Assembly: GCA_963738445.1 (NCBI GenBank)
Contig: CAVTWS010000006.1
Location: 248,001-312,000, forward strand
Origin: CAVTWS01 sp963738445
Lineage (GTDB): Bacteria; Actinomycetota; Acidimicrobiia; Acidimicrobiales; SHLQ01
Direction: 5' to 3'
DNA length: 64,000 bases
Part shown: one piece after another, positions 1-9,075 of the stretch
Numbering within the stretch: position 1 is the stretch's first letter
Layout: each line of letters starts with the position of its first letter
The notes under the pieces: model-generated
Seen by the model: only the letters and a program-made list of their open reading frames with translations
Told to the model about the DNA's origin: nothing
Databases searched by the model: none
Program-made: the position numbers and the translations under genes

Positions 1-36
1 GATGCCGTCGAAACGGTCGGAGAGGGCGTCGAACAT
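1..36 (-). CDS. ffh: Signal recognition particle protein Ffh, N-terminal codons only (cut by window edge)
   Basis: The first 36 bases, read on the minus strand from an ATG at 36-34, encode MFDALSDRFDGI. This matches the conserved opening of Ffh (usually MFDxLSDRLxG), the GTPase that binds signal peptides with SRP RNA and hands ribosomes to FtsY at the membrane. The rest lies to the left of the window. ftsY lies about 1 kb away on the same strand, the expected neighbour. The call rests on 12 residues plus context, so it is probable, not certain. Confidence 0.7.
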   Translation of the reverse strand, partial: MFDALSDRFDGI

Positions 37-83
37 CGGGTGAGAGCGTACCGGCTACGACCAGTCGATTACGGTAGGCCGCC

Positions 84-857
84 ATGACGACAGGCGGGCC
101 CGACTCCTCGTTCGTCGCCCGTCGGCCCGCGGCCGACGTCGCCCGCGGGGCGCTCGCGGCGCTGTGCGTCGCGGGAGTCGTGATCGCCCTGGTATGGATC
201 AATCGGGTCAGTGCTGACGTGATGGCCGACGGCGGCTCCTGCGCCAGCGGCGGTGCCTACGTGAGCGTTCGCCCGTGCCCGGAGACCACATGGATGATGC
301 CGGCGGGCATCTTCGGGGGGCTGGCCCTCGCCGTCGGCTACGGCGTCGTCGCGGTGCCCGGAGGTCCGAACTGGGCGCTGCTCGCGTGGCCGGCGCTGTT
401 CGTCAGCCTCGGCGTCCAGTTCGCCCGGTTCGCCGACGACATCCAGAGGGTGCCCTACATCATCTGTGCCGTCATGTTCCTGGCCATGGGCGCCGGACCC
501 GTCGTGCTGAGCCTGGCGACCGCCCGTCCTGCGCTGTGGACGATGCTCGTCGGCGACCCGGCCGATCACGGCCGGCGCGCGGGCGTGGGGGCGGGCGCAT
601 TGTCGGGACGCGATCGCGTGGTCGGCGCGATCGCTCAGGCGCGGGCCCGTCTCTCGCGAGATGCGGAGCGGATGCTGGCGGCTCGGCGGCAGGCGACGGT
701 GGCCGACCGCATCGACCCCGACGCGGCATCGGGACCCTCCGAGGTGGTCGCCGCCTTGAACCGGGTGGTGAAGCTCCACCGTCAGGGCGCTCTGACGGTC
801 GACGAGTTCGAAGCCGCCAAGCGGGCGATCCTCCGGATGGACGAGGGTCAGGCATGA
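84..857 (+). CDS. Membrane protein with C-terminal SHOCT domain
   Basis: This 257-residue protein has about four hydrophobic segments (near residues 19-39, 70-92, 96-115 and 124-146). A basic cytoplasmic stretch follows, then a C-terminal module of about 30 residues (about 222-251) with the SHOCT pattern: a short helix, 'LHRQGALTVDEFEAAKRAIL'-type spacing, ending in a Lys/Arg-rich helix. SHOCT modules are found at the ends of many bacterial membrane proteins and are thought to mediate oligomerisation. The specific role is unknown. It is divergent from ffh, and its stop overlaps the next ATG as ATGA, so the two small genes are translationally coupled. Confidence 0.65.
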   Translation: MTTGGPDSSFVARRPAADVARGALAALCVAGVVIALVWINRVSADVMADGGSCASGGAYVSVRPCPETTWMMPAGIFGGLALAVGYGVVAVPGGPNWALLAWPALFVSLGVQFARFADDIQRVPYIICAVMFLAMGAGPVVLSLATARPALWTMLVGDPADHGRRAGVGAGALSGRDRVVGAIAQARARLSRDAERMLAARRQATVADRIDPDAASGPSEVVAALNRVVKLHRQGALTVDEFEAAKRAILRMDEGQA

Positions 858-997
858 CGACGATGCCCACGTGGCTGCGCGCGGCGCTCGTCGCCCTGCA
901 CCTGGCCGGCGTCGCCGCGGGCCTGTGGGCGGGCAACGTCCTCTACGACAGCGTGTCGACGTCCGGCGACGATCCCCCGCCGGTGACCGATCGCTGA
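854..997 (+). CDS. Small single-pass membrane protein (47 aa), unknown function
   Basis: The ATG at 854 overlaps the stop of the SHOCT gene (ATGA). The 47-residue product has a short N-terminus, one hydrophobic helix (about residues 8-30, Ala/Leu/Val rich) and a polar tail with Asp and Pro. The overlap and the matching high-GC codon use support a real gene translated with its upstream partner. I recognise no family. It could be a small accessory subunit of the SHOCT membrane protein (inference). Confidence 0.5.
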   Translation: MTTMPTWLRAALVALHLAGVAAGLWAGNVLYDSVSTSGDDPPPVTDR

Positions 998-1032
998 GCA
1001 CCCGAAGTCCGCGGGCCCGATCCCCCGGCTGG

Positions 1033-2211
1033 TCAGGAGAACAGCGCCTCGACGAACTCGTGAGGATCGAACTCGACGAGATCCCCGATCGCCTCGCCCA
1101 GGCCGACCAGCTTGACCGGGATCCCAAGCTCCTGCTGGATCGCCAGCACGATGCCACCCTTCGCGGAACCGTCGAGCTTCGTCAGCACCACACCCGTCAC
1201 CTCGACGGCATTGGTGAACTCACGCGCTTGGACCAAGCCGTTCTGTCCGGTTGTCGCGTCGAGGACGAGCAGCACTTCGGTGACGGTGCCCGAACCCTTC
1301 TCGGCCACGCGACGTACCTTGCGCAGCTCCTCCATCAGGTTGGACTTGGTGTGGAGGCGCCCCGCCGTGTCGGCCAGGACGAGGTCGGCACCCCGCGCCC
1401 GGGCATGCTCGACGGCGTCGAAGACGACGGCGCTCGGGTCGCTGCCCTCGGCGCCGCGGATGAAGCCGACGTTCGATCGTTCGGCCCACAGGGCGAGCTG
1501 CTCGGCCGCGGCCGCCCGGAAGGTGTCGCCGGCGGCGAGCACGACCGTGCGGCCGTCGTCGATCTGGAGGCGGGCCAGCTTGCCGATCGTGGTGGTCTTG
1601 CCGACCCCGTTCACGCCGACGAAGAGCCACACGGACGGTGATTCGGACGCGAGGTGGAGCGACCGATCGAAACCGTCGAGGCGACGTTCGATCTCCGATT
1701 TGAGCAGTTCCATGACCGCGGCGGGGTCGGTGACGTTGCCGGCCGCCGTCTCCGTGCGCACGGCCTCGATGATCTCCCCGGTGAGCCCGACGCCGACATC
1801 GGCCCGGATGAGCGCTTCCTCGAGGTCGTCCCACGTCTGCTGGTCGACCCCGCGAGACAAGATGCCGCCGACGTACCCCGACAGCGTGGTGCGGGCCTTG
1901 GCCAGCCGGTCACGGAACGACGGTCGTTCGAGCGTCTCGACCGCGGGCCCGGCGAGAAGGCTGTCGTCGTCGCGGTCGCCGCGGTCGTCGCCGAGCTCAC
2001 CGCGGTCGTCGGTCGGGGAAAGGTCCGGCGGCTCGAGTACGGCGGTGCCCGAAGCCGCCGCGCTGGTGGCCGCCGGGCCCCCCGCAGGTCGGGCCGGCGG
2101 ACCGGCCGAGGTCGGGCGGTCGGCTCCGTCGTTCCGGCCTCGGCCGATGTAGAGGCCCAGCCCGAGAATGACGAGCAGGCCGACGACGATGAGGACGATC
2201 ACGATCTCCAT
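1033..2211 (-). CDS. ftsY: Signal recognition particle receptor FtsY
   Basis: FtsY is the membrane-bound SRP receptor GTPase that docks ribosome-Ffh complexes and passes nascent membrane proteins to SecYEG. The 392-residue protein starts with one transmembrane helix (about 2-22), then a Pro/Ala and Asp-rich linker (about 25-95), then the NG domain. GTPase motifs are clear: P-loop GVNGVGKT (199-206), DTAGR (281-285) and TKLDG (344-348), with the SRP-type GDTFRAAA at 228-235. An N-terminal membrane helix is typical of actinobacterial FtsY. It lies on the same strand as ffh and upstream of smc, as in many actinobacteria, but here the htrA, two-component and moxR genes separate it from smc. Confidence 0.96.
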   Translation of the reverse strand: MEIVIVLIVVGLLVILGLGLYIGRGRNDGADRPTSAGPPARPAGGPAATSAAASGTAVLEPPDLSPTDDRGELGDDRGDRDDDSLLAGPAVETLERPSFRDRLAKARTTLSGYVGGILSRGVDQQTWDDLEEALIRADVGVGLTGEIIEAVRTETAAGNVTDPAAVMELLKSEIERRLDGFDRSLHLASESPSVWLFVGVNGVGKTTTIGKLARLQIDDGRTVVLAAGDTFRAAAAEQLALWAERSNVGFIRGAEGSDPSAVVFDAVEHARARGADLVLADTAGRLHTKSNLMEELRKVRRVAEKGSGTVTEVLLVLDATTGQNGLVQAREFTNAVEVTGVVLTKLDGSAKGGIVLAIQQELGIPVKLVGLGEAIGDLVEFDPHEFVEALFS

Positions 2212-2293
2212 GGCCCGCCGATCCTACCGGTGGGCCATGCCAAGGGGCGGTGCCTGAGCCCCGCGCCGCGTGCCCGTGAGCTCGCCCGAGCGC

Positions 2294-3658
2294 TCAGGAG
2301 CAGGCGGTGGAGGCGGTGCGATCCGCAGGGTCGCCGAGGACCGCGGTCAGCTGCACCTCGCGGCCGTCGCGTAGGACATCGATCGCGATGTCGTCGCCCG
2401 GCTGATGCAGCTGGATCGTGGCGGCCAGGTCACCCATGCTCGAGATGGGGCTGCCGTCGATCGACACCACCAGATCACCGGGTTCGAGCCCGGCGTCCGA
2501 CGCCGGGGTGTCGACGCTGACGCAGTCGATCAAGGCTCCCGCCTCGCCCGTGGTGGGGGTGATGCCCTGGATGCCGAGGAATCCGGTCTCGGTGGACTCC
2601 CCGGCCAGCAGCCGCTCGGCGACGAGCAGGAAGGTGTCGGCCGGGATGGCGAAACCGACACCGACGTTGCCCACGGTGGCGCCGTCGGTGCGGATCGAGG
2701 TGTTCATGCCGATCACCCGTCCCTCACGGTCGGCGAGCGCACCACCGGAGTTGCCGGGGTTGATGGCGGCGTCGGTCTGGATCATCTCGACCAGGGCATC
2801 GGCCTGGCTCGGCACCGCTCGGCCGACGGCGCTCACGATGCCGGCGGTCACCGTCTGGTCGAGGCTGAACGGGCTGCCGATGGCCACCGCCATCTGGCCG
2901 ACCTCGATGGTGTCGAGCCCGGCGAACGAGGCCGGGGTGACGTCGGCCTCCTCGGCGAGCTCCACGACGGCGACATCACGATCGACATCGACACCGACCA
3001 CGTCGGCGACCACGTCACGGCCGGTCGACAGCCGCACCACCACCTGCTCGGTGCCGGACACGACGTGGGCGTTGGTGACGACGTGCGTGTCGTCGATCAC
3101 GATTCCCGACCCCTGGGCGACGGCCGACAGCGGGTCGTCGAGCACGGTGCGGATGTCGATCTGCACGACCGAGGGCAGGACGGCGGCAGCGACCGCGGCG
3201 ACCGGCTCGGGGTCGTTCGGCGAGGTGTCCGTGGCCAATGGGATGGACAGTTCGTTGGCGACCGAGACGTCGGTGCTGCCGTCGGCGGTGCCCACGACGT
3301 CGCTCACGGTGTCGTCACCACCGGCGAGGCGGCCCACCGAGAAGGCGGCGGCGGCCACGGCCGACACCAGGAACGCGGCACCGACGACGATCCAACGCGA
3401 CCGGCGGGGATGGTCGGGCGCAGCCCTCACGACCGACCCCTCACGGTCCGGCAACACCGGGGGCTGCGCCGGCATCTCGATCGAGCTCGGGTACGGCGGC
3501 ACCCACTCGAAGGCCGGAGGGGAGGATGCGACCGGCGACGAGTCGGTGGTGGAGGCGGGAGGCGACACCGGCACCATCGGTGACACCGGGGCGCCCTGCG
3601 GCGGGATCCCGGTCGGTGACGGGTCGTTCGCAGGCCAGGACCACGGCGATTCATCCAT
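2294..3658 (-). CDS. HtrA/DegP-like membrane-anchored serine protease with PDZ domain
   Basis: This 454-residue S1C-family protease acts outside the membrane in quality control of secreted or envelope proteins. Residues 1-85 are a Pro/Ser-rich cytoplasmic tail. A transmembrane helix follows at about 88-110, then a trypsin-like domain with the full triad: His198 (TNAHVV), Asp228 (DVDRDVAVVEL) and Ser304 (NPGNSGGAL). A PDZ domain covers about 360-445 (hydrophobic GFLGIQ start, GLEPGDLVVSIDG). The layout is that of mycobacterial HtrA/PepD-type proteins. The two-component system just upstream on the same strand is a plausible regulator, because htrA and such systems are often linked in actinobacteria (inference). 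Confidence 0.92.
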   Translation of the reverse strand: MDESPWSWPANDPSPTGIPPQGAPVSPMVPVSPPASTTDSSPVASSPPAFEWVPPYPSSIEMPAQPPVLPDREGSVVRAAPDHPRRSRWIVVGAAFLVSAVAAAAFSVGRLAGGDDTVSDVVGTADGSTDVSVANELSIPLATDTSPNDPEPVAAVAAAVLPSVVQIDIRTVLDDPLSAVAQGSGIVIDDTHVVTNAHVVSGTEQVVVRLSTGRDVVADVVGVDVDRDVAVVELAEEADVTPASFAGLDTIEVGQMAVAIGSPFSLDQTVTAGIVSAVGRAVPSQADALVEMIQTDAAINPGNSGGALADREGRVIGMNTSIRTDGATVGNVGVGFAIPADTFLLVAERLLAGESTETGFLGIQGITPTTGEAGALIDCVSVDTPASDAGLEPGDLVVSIDGSPISSMGDLAATIQLHQPGDDIAIDVLRDGREVQLTAVLGDPADRTASTACS

Positions 3659-3699
3659 GTCTCGAACCTATCGACGGCGACGGAAAGGGGGTTGAAACG

Positions 3700-4926
3700 T
3701 CAGCTGGGAAGTTGCTGTGAACCGGGGTCGGGTACGGCCGGGACCCAGACGACGAAGGTGGATCCGACGCCCGGCTCCGAGCGCAGGGTGGCGCGGCCCC
3801 CGTGAGCCTCGGCGATCTGGCGGACGATGGTGAGCCCGAGGCCGTTGCCGGTTCGACGCTCGCGGCCCCGCCAGAAGCGTTGGAACACCAACTCGTGCTG
3901 CTCCTGCTCGATTCCGGGGCCCTGATCGGCCACCGACAGGAACACCCAACCCTCGGCGCGACCGCACGAGACGACGATCGTGGAATCCGCGGCCGAATGG
4001 CGCACTGCGTTGTCGAGCAGGTTCGCGCCCGCCCGTCGCAGGGCGAACGAGTCGCCCCGGCACCAGCACCCGGTCTCGGAGCGCAAGGTCACCGTGACCC
4101 CCTGGCTCTCGGCCGGGATCCGGAACTCGGTCGCCAGCTCCTCGACGAGCGCCGACAGGTCGACGGGACCGACCCGGGTCGCCGGCATCTCGTTACGAGC
4201 GTAGACGATGAGGTCGTCGACGAGCGTCGACATGCGTTCCGACGTGCGGCTCACCACCTCGGCCGTGTGGCGCAGATCCTCGGCCGAGGCATCAGGATCG
4301 GCGAGGGCGACCTCGAGGTTGGTGCGCATCACCGCCAGTGGATTGCGGAGCTCGTGCGACGCGTCCTGGATGAACCGGCGTTGACCTTCGAAGGCATCGC
4401 CCAGCCGCGCCAGCATGTCGTCGAACGTGTCGGCGAGCTGGCGCAGCTCGTCGTTGGGGCCCCGCAGGTGGATACGACGGTTCAGGTCGGTGGCGGAGAT
4501 CTCCCGGGCGACCGAGGTGATGCGTCCCACCGGTCGCATCACCAGACCCGAGACCCACCAGCCCACGCCCAGGCTCGCCACGAACAACCCGGCAATGGCG
4601 CCGAAGGACCACTGCCGCAGTTCCTCCAGGGTGCGCCGGTTGACCTCCCGTTCGAACACGGCGAAGAACTCGGGCATGTCGACTTCGCCCTCGAAGATCA
4701 CCACGGGCTGACCGTCGGCCGTGCGGGGCAGGATGGCGACGGCCTGCGTGCGCGACACCGGCTCGTCGTCGAGCGAGCGCCACAACGCGACGTAGATGAG
4801 GCCGACGACGATCGACGCCAAGCCGAACAGCAGCACGGAGTACAGCACGGCCAGGCGGACCCGGATCGAGCCCAACCACGACGGCATGCGGTCCGCCGCG
4901 CTCACCGCGGCGGTGGCGGCACTCAC
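3700..4926 (-). CDS. Two-component sensor histidine kinase
   Basis: This is a 408-residue membrane sensor kinase. Two transmembrane helices (about 22-48 and 107-130) flank a small extracytoplasmic domain of about 55 residues. A HAMP linker (about 130-182) follows, then a HisKA domain with the phospho-acceptor His191 in DASHELRNPLAV, then a HATPase_c domain with N-box LLDNAVRHS, G1 box VADQGPGI and G2 box GNGLGLTIV. The start is a GTG at 4926 that overlaps the stop of the response regulator (GTGA), so the two are co-translated. An HtrA-like protease lies immediately downstream, so an envelope-stress role is plausible but not shown. Confidence 0.93.
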   Translation of the reverse strand: MSAATAAVSAADRMPSWLGSIRVRLAVLYSVLLFGLASIVVGLIYVALWRSLDDEPVSRTQAVAILPRTADGQPVVIFEGEVDMPEFFAVFEREVNRRTLEELRQWSFGAIAGLFVASLGVGWWVSGLVMRPVGRITSVAREISATDLNRRIHLRGPNDELRQLADTFDDMLARLGDAFEGQRRFIQDASHELRNPLAVMRTNLEVALADPDASAEDLRHTAEVVSRTSERMSTLVDDLIVYARNEMPATRVGPVDLSALVEELATEFRIPAESQGVTVTLRSETGCWCRGDSFALRRAGANLLDNAVRHSAADSTIVVSCGRAEGWVFLSVADQGPGIEQEQHELVFQRFWRGRERRTGNGLGLTIVRQIAEAHGGRATLRSEPGVGSTFVVWVPAVPDPGSQQLPS

Positions 4927-5670
4927 GAAACGGTCGTGGCCCCGGGCGGGGACACCAGAGTCCCTCGGTGTCCCGCTCGGACACCGGGGTTTCGACGCCG
5001 ATCAAGCGATAGCCGGCACCCACGACGGTCTCGATCACGTTCGGTTCGTCGCCCACGGTGACCTTGCGGCGCAGGGTGCCGACGGTGACCCGCACCGTGT
5101 TGGTGAACGGATCGGCATGTTCGTCCCACACGTGCTCGAGCAGATCCTCCTGTGAGAGGACCTCGCCGGCTCGGGACATGAAGTACCGCAGCAGGGCGAA
5201 CTCCTTGGCCGTCAGATCGAGCTCCCGACCGGACCGGAACCGCGGTGACGGGCGGTATCGAGCTCGATGTCGCCCACGGTCATGAGGGCGCCGCCGCGGC
5301 TCGATTCGCGACGCAGGAGCGATCGAATCCGGGCGGCGAGCTCGCCGAACGAGAACGGCTTGACGAGGTAGTCGTCGGCGCCCTGGTCGAGCCCGACGAT
5401 GCGATCGTCGATGGAATCCCGGGCCGTCAGCATCAGGATTCGGGGCGCGGTGTCGGCGAGCTGATCGGCCCGGATCAGCTCACACACGGTGAGACCGTCC
5501 ATGTCGGGCATGGTCAGGTCGAGGCAGATGAGGTCATAGGGCGTGAGTCGAACCTTCTCGACGGCTTCGACGCCGCCGTAGGCAACATCGACGGCATATC
5601 CCTCGCGCCGCAACCCGCGCGCCACGGCGTCGGCCAGATCCACCTCGTCGTCCACAACCAGCACGCGCAT
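4923..5670 (-). CDS. OmpR/PhoB-type DNA-binding response regulator (frameshifted in this sequence)
   Basis: The N-terminal half, from the ATG at 5670, is a receiver domain: VLVVDDEVDL with the acidic pair, LICLDLTMPDMDG with the phospho-acceptor Asp, and DDYLVKPFSFGEL. The frame is then lost near 5247, where one base appears to be missing, and resumes as a winged-helix domain (SGRELDLTAKEF, then GEVLSQEDLLEHVW and TVRVTVGTLRRKV). A second missing base near 4960 restores the frame that ends in a TGA at 4923, overlapping the kinase GTG. The intact sequence either side suggests consensus errors, not decay. The partner kinase is directly downstream. The 5697 ATG is possible, but MRVLVVDDE at 5670 is the usual family start. 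Confidence 0.85.
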
Positions 5671-5695
5671 CACCGCGAACGGTATCGGGCCCCGC

Positions 5696-5762
5696 ATAAA
5701 GCCCGGCGTCGGTCACGCCGGCCCGGTGATAGGGCCCGGCGTCGGTCACAGCCGGGCTTTAT
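5696..5762. repeat. 12-bp perfect inverted repeat with nested 16-bp direct repeat between divergent genes
   Basis: ATAAAGCCCGGC (5696-5707) and GCCGGGCTTTAT (5751-5762) are perfect inverted arms around a 43-base spacer. Inside the element, GCCCGGCGTCGGTCAC occurs twice without mismatch (5701-5716 and 5734-5749). It sits in the gap between the divergent response-regulator and moxR genes. It could be a repeated operator, possibly for the adjacent response regulator, or a foldback element. The arms overlap the upstream edge of the regulator gene, so a terminator is less likely. Confidence 0.6.
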
Positions 5763-5837
5763 CCGCACCTTCGTCGAGATCGGCTTCACTGGTGGAGCAT
5801 CGCCGAGCCCGGGCGACGCTCGACCCCCGAGGACGCA

Positions 5838-7110
5838 ATGACCATCACCCCCTCCGGCGTGACCGCACAACCCGATCAGCTCGAACGCGCCCTGTTCGAA
5901 GTCAAGAAGGTGATCGTCGGCCAAGACCGCGTGATCGAGCGGATCCTGGTGTGCCTGCTCAGCCGGGGCCACTGCCTCCTCGAAGGCGTGCCCGGCGTGG
6001 CCAAGACGTTGACCGTCGAGACCATCGCCAAGGTCACCGGCGGCTCGTTCACCCGAATCCAGTTCACGCCGGATCTCCTGCCGTCCGACATGATCGGTAC
6101 CCGTATCTACCGGCAATCCTCGGAGCGGTTCGACGTCGAGTTGGGTCCGATCTTCGCCAACTTCGTGCTGGCCGACGAGATCAACCGGGCTCCCGCCAAG
6201 GTGCAATCTGCGTTGCTCGAGATCATGGCCGAACGCCAGGTGTCCATCGGTGGCACCAGCTATCCGGCACCGACACCGTTCCTGGTCCTGGCCACGCAGA
6301 ACCCGATCGAGTCCGAAGGCGTCTATCCCCTGCCCGAGGCGCAGCGGGACCGCTTCCTGATGAAGATCAACGTCGGCTACCCGACTCCGGCCGAGGAGAT
6401 CCAGGTCGTCGTGCGCATGGGGGTGTCCGCGCCCGAGCCCGAACAGACCCTCGGGCTCGATCAGCTCATCGCCCTTCAGGAGCTCGCCGACGGGTGTGGG
6501 TCGACCAGGGCGTCATCGACTACGCCGTCAGCCTCGTGCTGGCGACCCGGGACCCGAGCACGTTCACCATGCCCGAGCTGGCACCGCTCATCTCCTACGG
6601 GGCCAGCCCGCGGGCCAGCCTCGGGCTCGTGCGGGCCGCCCGCGCCCTCGCCCTGCTCCGGGGCCGCACATATGCCCTGCCCCAGGACGTGTTCGACGTC
6701 GCTCCCGACATCCTGCGACATCGACTGGTGCTCACGTACGAAGCTCTCGCCCAGGAGAGGACCCCGGATCACATCCTGTCCCGAATTCTCGGCACCGTTC
6801 CCGCGCCGTCGGTCTCGCCTCGCCAGAGCGGACGCCCGGCCCCGAGTGCAGTCCCCGCGCCGCCCCCGCGGCGGCCCCCGCCCCGGCGCCGGCGACCTCG
6901 AGCCCGCCCCCTCCGCCACCGGCGGCGGCACCCGTCCCTCCGGTGACGGAACCCACCCCGGTCGTGCCCCGATCGTCGGTGCTCGACGAGGTCGTCGTCG
7001 GCTCCGCCGCCGATCGGCCCACGGCCCCGCTCCCCTCGCCGTGGGCACCGGCGGCGGCCTCCGATGCCACCGCCCCGGGGAACGCTTCGGACGCTCCAGG
7101 TCACCCATGA
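5838..7110 (+). CDS. MoxR-family AAA+ ATPase (two frameshifts)
   Basis: MoxR ATPases act as chaperones that activate partner proteins, usually DUF58 and von Willebrand proteins encoded next door. From ATG 5838 the protein shows Walker A EGVPGVAKT, Walker B FVLADEINRAP, sensor 1 LVLATQNPIE and the arginine-finger region LPEAQRDRF. Near 6491 one base appears to be missing (GACGGGTGTGGGTC where the family expects DRVWVDQGV). The next frame carries the C-terminal helical domain (YAVSLVLATRDP, SYGASPRASLGL, LVLTYEAL). A second missing base near 6850, in a run of C/G, moves into a Pro/Ala-rich tail ending at a TGA at 7110 that overlaps the DUF58 ATG (ATGA). This overlap supports the reconstructed end. 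Confidence 0.85.
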
Positions 7111-8030
7111 CGCCGACCGACATCGGCCTCGGGTCCGCCGACCACGAGGTGCTGCGGCGCATCGAACTCCAGGTCACCCGACGGCTCGACGGTCTTCTCC
7201 ACGGCGACTATCGAGGCCTCGTACCGGGCCAGGGCAGCGAGGCCGGAGAAGCCCGGGAGTACGCACCCGGCGACGACGTGCGCCACATGGACTGGAACGT
7301 CACCGCCCGCACCACGATCCCGCACATCCGCGAGATGATCGCCGACCGGGAACTGGAGAGTCGGGTCCTGGTGGACCTCTCGGCCAGCCTCTCCTTCGGC
7401 ACCGCCGACCGGACCAAACGGGATCTGGCGGTCGCCGCCGCCGCGGCCGTCGGGTTCGTGACCTCCCGCCAGGGCAACCGCTTCGGACTGCTGGCCATCG
7501 GCGACGGCCGCACCAGAGAGGTCCCCGCCCGTGGTGGCCGATCCCACCTGCTCGGAGCGCTGCGCGTCCTCCAACAGCCCGGTGACCAGTCCGACGCGGC
7601 GCCACTGACGCTGGCGGCCGGGCTCAATCGTCTCGGGGCCACCTTTCCCCGCCGGGGTCTCGCGGTCGTCATCTCCGACCTGCTCGAACCGCCGGGCTGG
7701 GACCTCGGGCTCCGTCGTCTCGGCGTGCGCCACGACGTCCTCGTCGTCGAGATCGTCGACCCGCGCGAGCTCGAGCTGCCGGCTGTCGGCCTCCTCTCGC
7801 TCCGCGACACCGAGTCCGGTCGGGTTCGCCAGGTCCAGACCAACGACCCCAGGTTGCGGCAGCGGTATCGCGACGCCGCCGCGGCCCAGCGGGCCTCCCA
7901 CGCCGCGATGGTTCGGGCGTCGGGCGCCGATCACCTGGTGTTGCGGACCGATCGGGACTGGCTGCTCGACCTCGTCCGTTTCGTGGCGACCCGACGGGAA
8001 CGGTTGGCGCTGACCGGAGGCACGCCGTGA
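7107..8030 (+). CDS. DUF58 domain protein of the moxR operon
   Basis: This 307-residue cytoplasmic DUF58 protein (VWA-like fold) has the family signature near residues 38-62 (YRGLVPGQGSEAGEAREY, then PGDDVRHMDWNVTART). It continues with VLVDLSASLSFGT, a degenerate MIDAS-like motif. DUF58 proteins are encoded with MoxR ATPases and VWA membrane proteins and are thought to be MoxR substrates or partners. The ATG at 7107 overlaps the MoxR stop, and its own stop overlaps the GTG of the VWA gene, so the three are translationally coupled. The frame is intact throughout. Confidence 0.9.
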   Translation: MTPTDIGLGSADHEVLRRIELQVTRRLDGLLHGDYRGLVPGQGSEAGEAREYAPGDDVRHMDWNVTARTTIPHIREMIADRELESRVLVDLSASLSFGTADRTKRDLAVAAAAAVGFVTSRQGNRFGLLAIGDGRTREVPARGGRSHLLGALRVLQQPGDQSDAAPLTLAAGLNRLGATFPRRGLAVVISDLLEPPGWDLGLRRLGVRHDVLVVEIVDPRELELPAVGLLSLRDTESGRVRQVQTNDPRLRQRYRDAAAAQRASHAAMVRASGADHLVLRTDRDWLLDLVRFVATRRERLALTGGTP

Positions 8031-9051
8031 GCGAGTTCACCATCGCCACCTTGGCGTTCGACTTCGCCGCCCCCGAACGCCTGCTGCTGCTGATCGTGGT
8101 GGCGGCATTCGTCGTCGCCTACGTGATCGTGCAGCGGGTCGGACGTCGTTACGCGGTGCGGTTCACCAACCTCGACCTGCTCGACACCGTCGCTCCCGAT
8201 CGGCCGGGATGGCGCCGCCACGTACCGGCCGCTCGGCTTCATCGTGCTGTGCAGCCTGATGGTGGTGGCGTTCGCCCATCCCGAGCGCGAGGAGCGGGTG
8301 CCCCGTGAGGAGGCGATCGTCATCATGGCGATCGACGTGTCCCTCTCGATGGAGGCCGACGATGTCGACCCCAACCGGATCGAGGCCGCCCAGGAAGCCG
8401 CGCAGTCCTTCATCGACAACCTTCCCGACAACATCCGGCTCGGACTGGTCTCGTTCTCCGGCACCACATCGCTGATCCCGCCGACGCGAGATCACGGCGA
8501 GATCCGTGACGCCATCGCCCGACTCCAGCTCAGCGAGGGCACGGCCATCGGCGAGGCGGTGATCACCGGACTCGACGCGATCCAAGCCGAGCTCGACGAC
8601 CTCGCCGAGTCCGCGGTCGACTCGTCCGACCCGGGCGACGACGGCGAGGAAGACGGCGCTCCGCCGGCGGCCATGGTCGTGATGTCCGACGGTGAGACGA
8701 CCGTGGGCCGACCCGTCGAAGAGGCGGCCAGTGCCGCACAGGACCTGGGCATCCCGGTCTCTACCATCGCCTTCGGCACCGAAGACGGCGTCGATCGAGG
8801 TGCCCCTCGAGGGCATCGTCGAGGTGCCCGTGCGAGAGGGCGACCTCCGTGACCTCGCCGACGAGACCGACGGCACCTTCTTCAGCGCAGAATCGCTCGA
8901 CGAGCTCGAGGCGGTCTACGCGGACATCGGCTCGACGTTCGGGTTCGACACCGTCACCCGTGACATCAGCGCCTGGTTCGTCGGTGCCGCGCTCCTGCTG
9001 GCGTTCCTGACCGGCGCCGTGTCACTGTTGTGGTTCTCGCGGTTGCCGTAG
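8027..9051 (+). CDS. BatA-like membrane protein with von Willebrand factor A domain (frameshifted)
   Basis: From GTG 8027 (overlapping the DUF58 stop) the protein begins with a membrane helix (LLLLIVVAAFVVAYVIV) and a basic region, as in BatA/BatB. The frame changes near 8225, and the next frame carries a second helix (IVLCSLMVVAF) and the VWA domain with the MIDAS motif DVSLS and the downstream Thr/Asp positions (SEGTAIGE, MSDGETT). A further change near 8785 (one extra base in GACGGCGTCGATCGAG) leads to the C-terminal part, which ends in a third membrane helix (WFVGAALLLAFLTGAVSLLWF). This is the usual third member of moxR-DUF58-VWA operons. The exact metal-ion role is inferred from the family. 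Confidence 0.85.
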
Positions 9052-9075
9052 CCTCCGACGGCCGCCCGGCCGAGG

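Noticed and set aside
2280..2291. Terminator hairpin after the HtrA-like gene (GCTCG/CGAGC)
   Set aside because: Only five base pairs, no T-run, and such short G/C palindromes are frequent by chance here.
2405..3583. Long open frames opposite the HtrA-like gene (and similar opposite ftsY, smc, recG, menD-menH)
   Set aside because: Composition shows them to be shadows of the real gene: the codons have G/C bias in the wrong position and no family features, and the opposite frame has full conserved motifs.
5696..5762. Insertion sequence ends
   Set aside because: No transposase, and the spacer of 43 bases is too short for an IS; target-site duplications are absent.
4923..9051. Programmed ribosomal frameshifting in the response regulator, MoxR and VWA genes
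   Set aside because: Slippery heptamers with downstream structure are not seen, and the shifts occur at different, unrelated sites, also in smc; errors explain them better.
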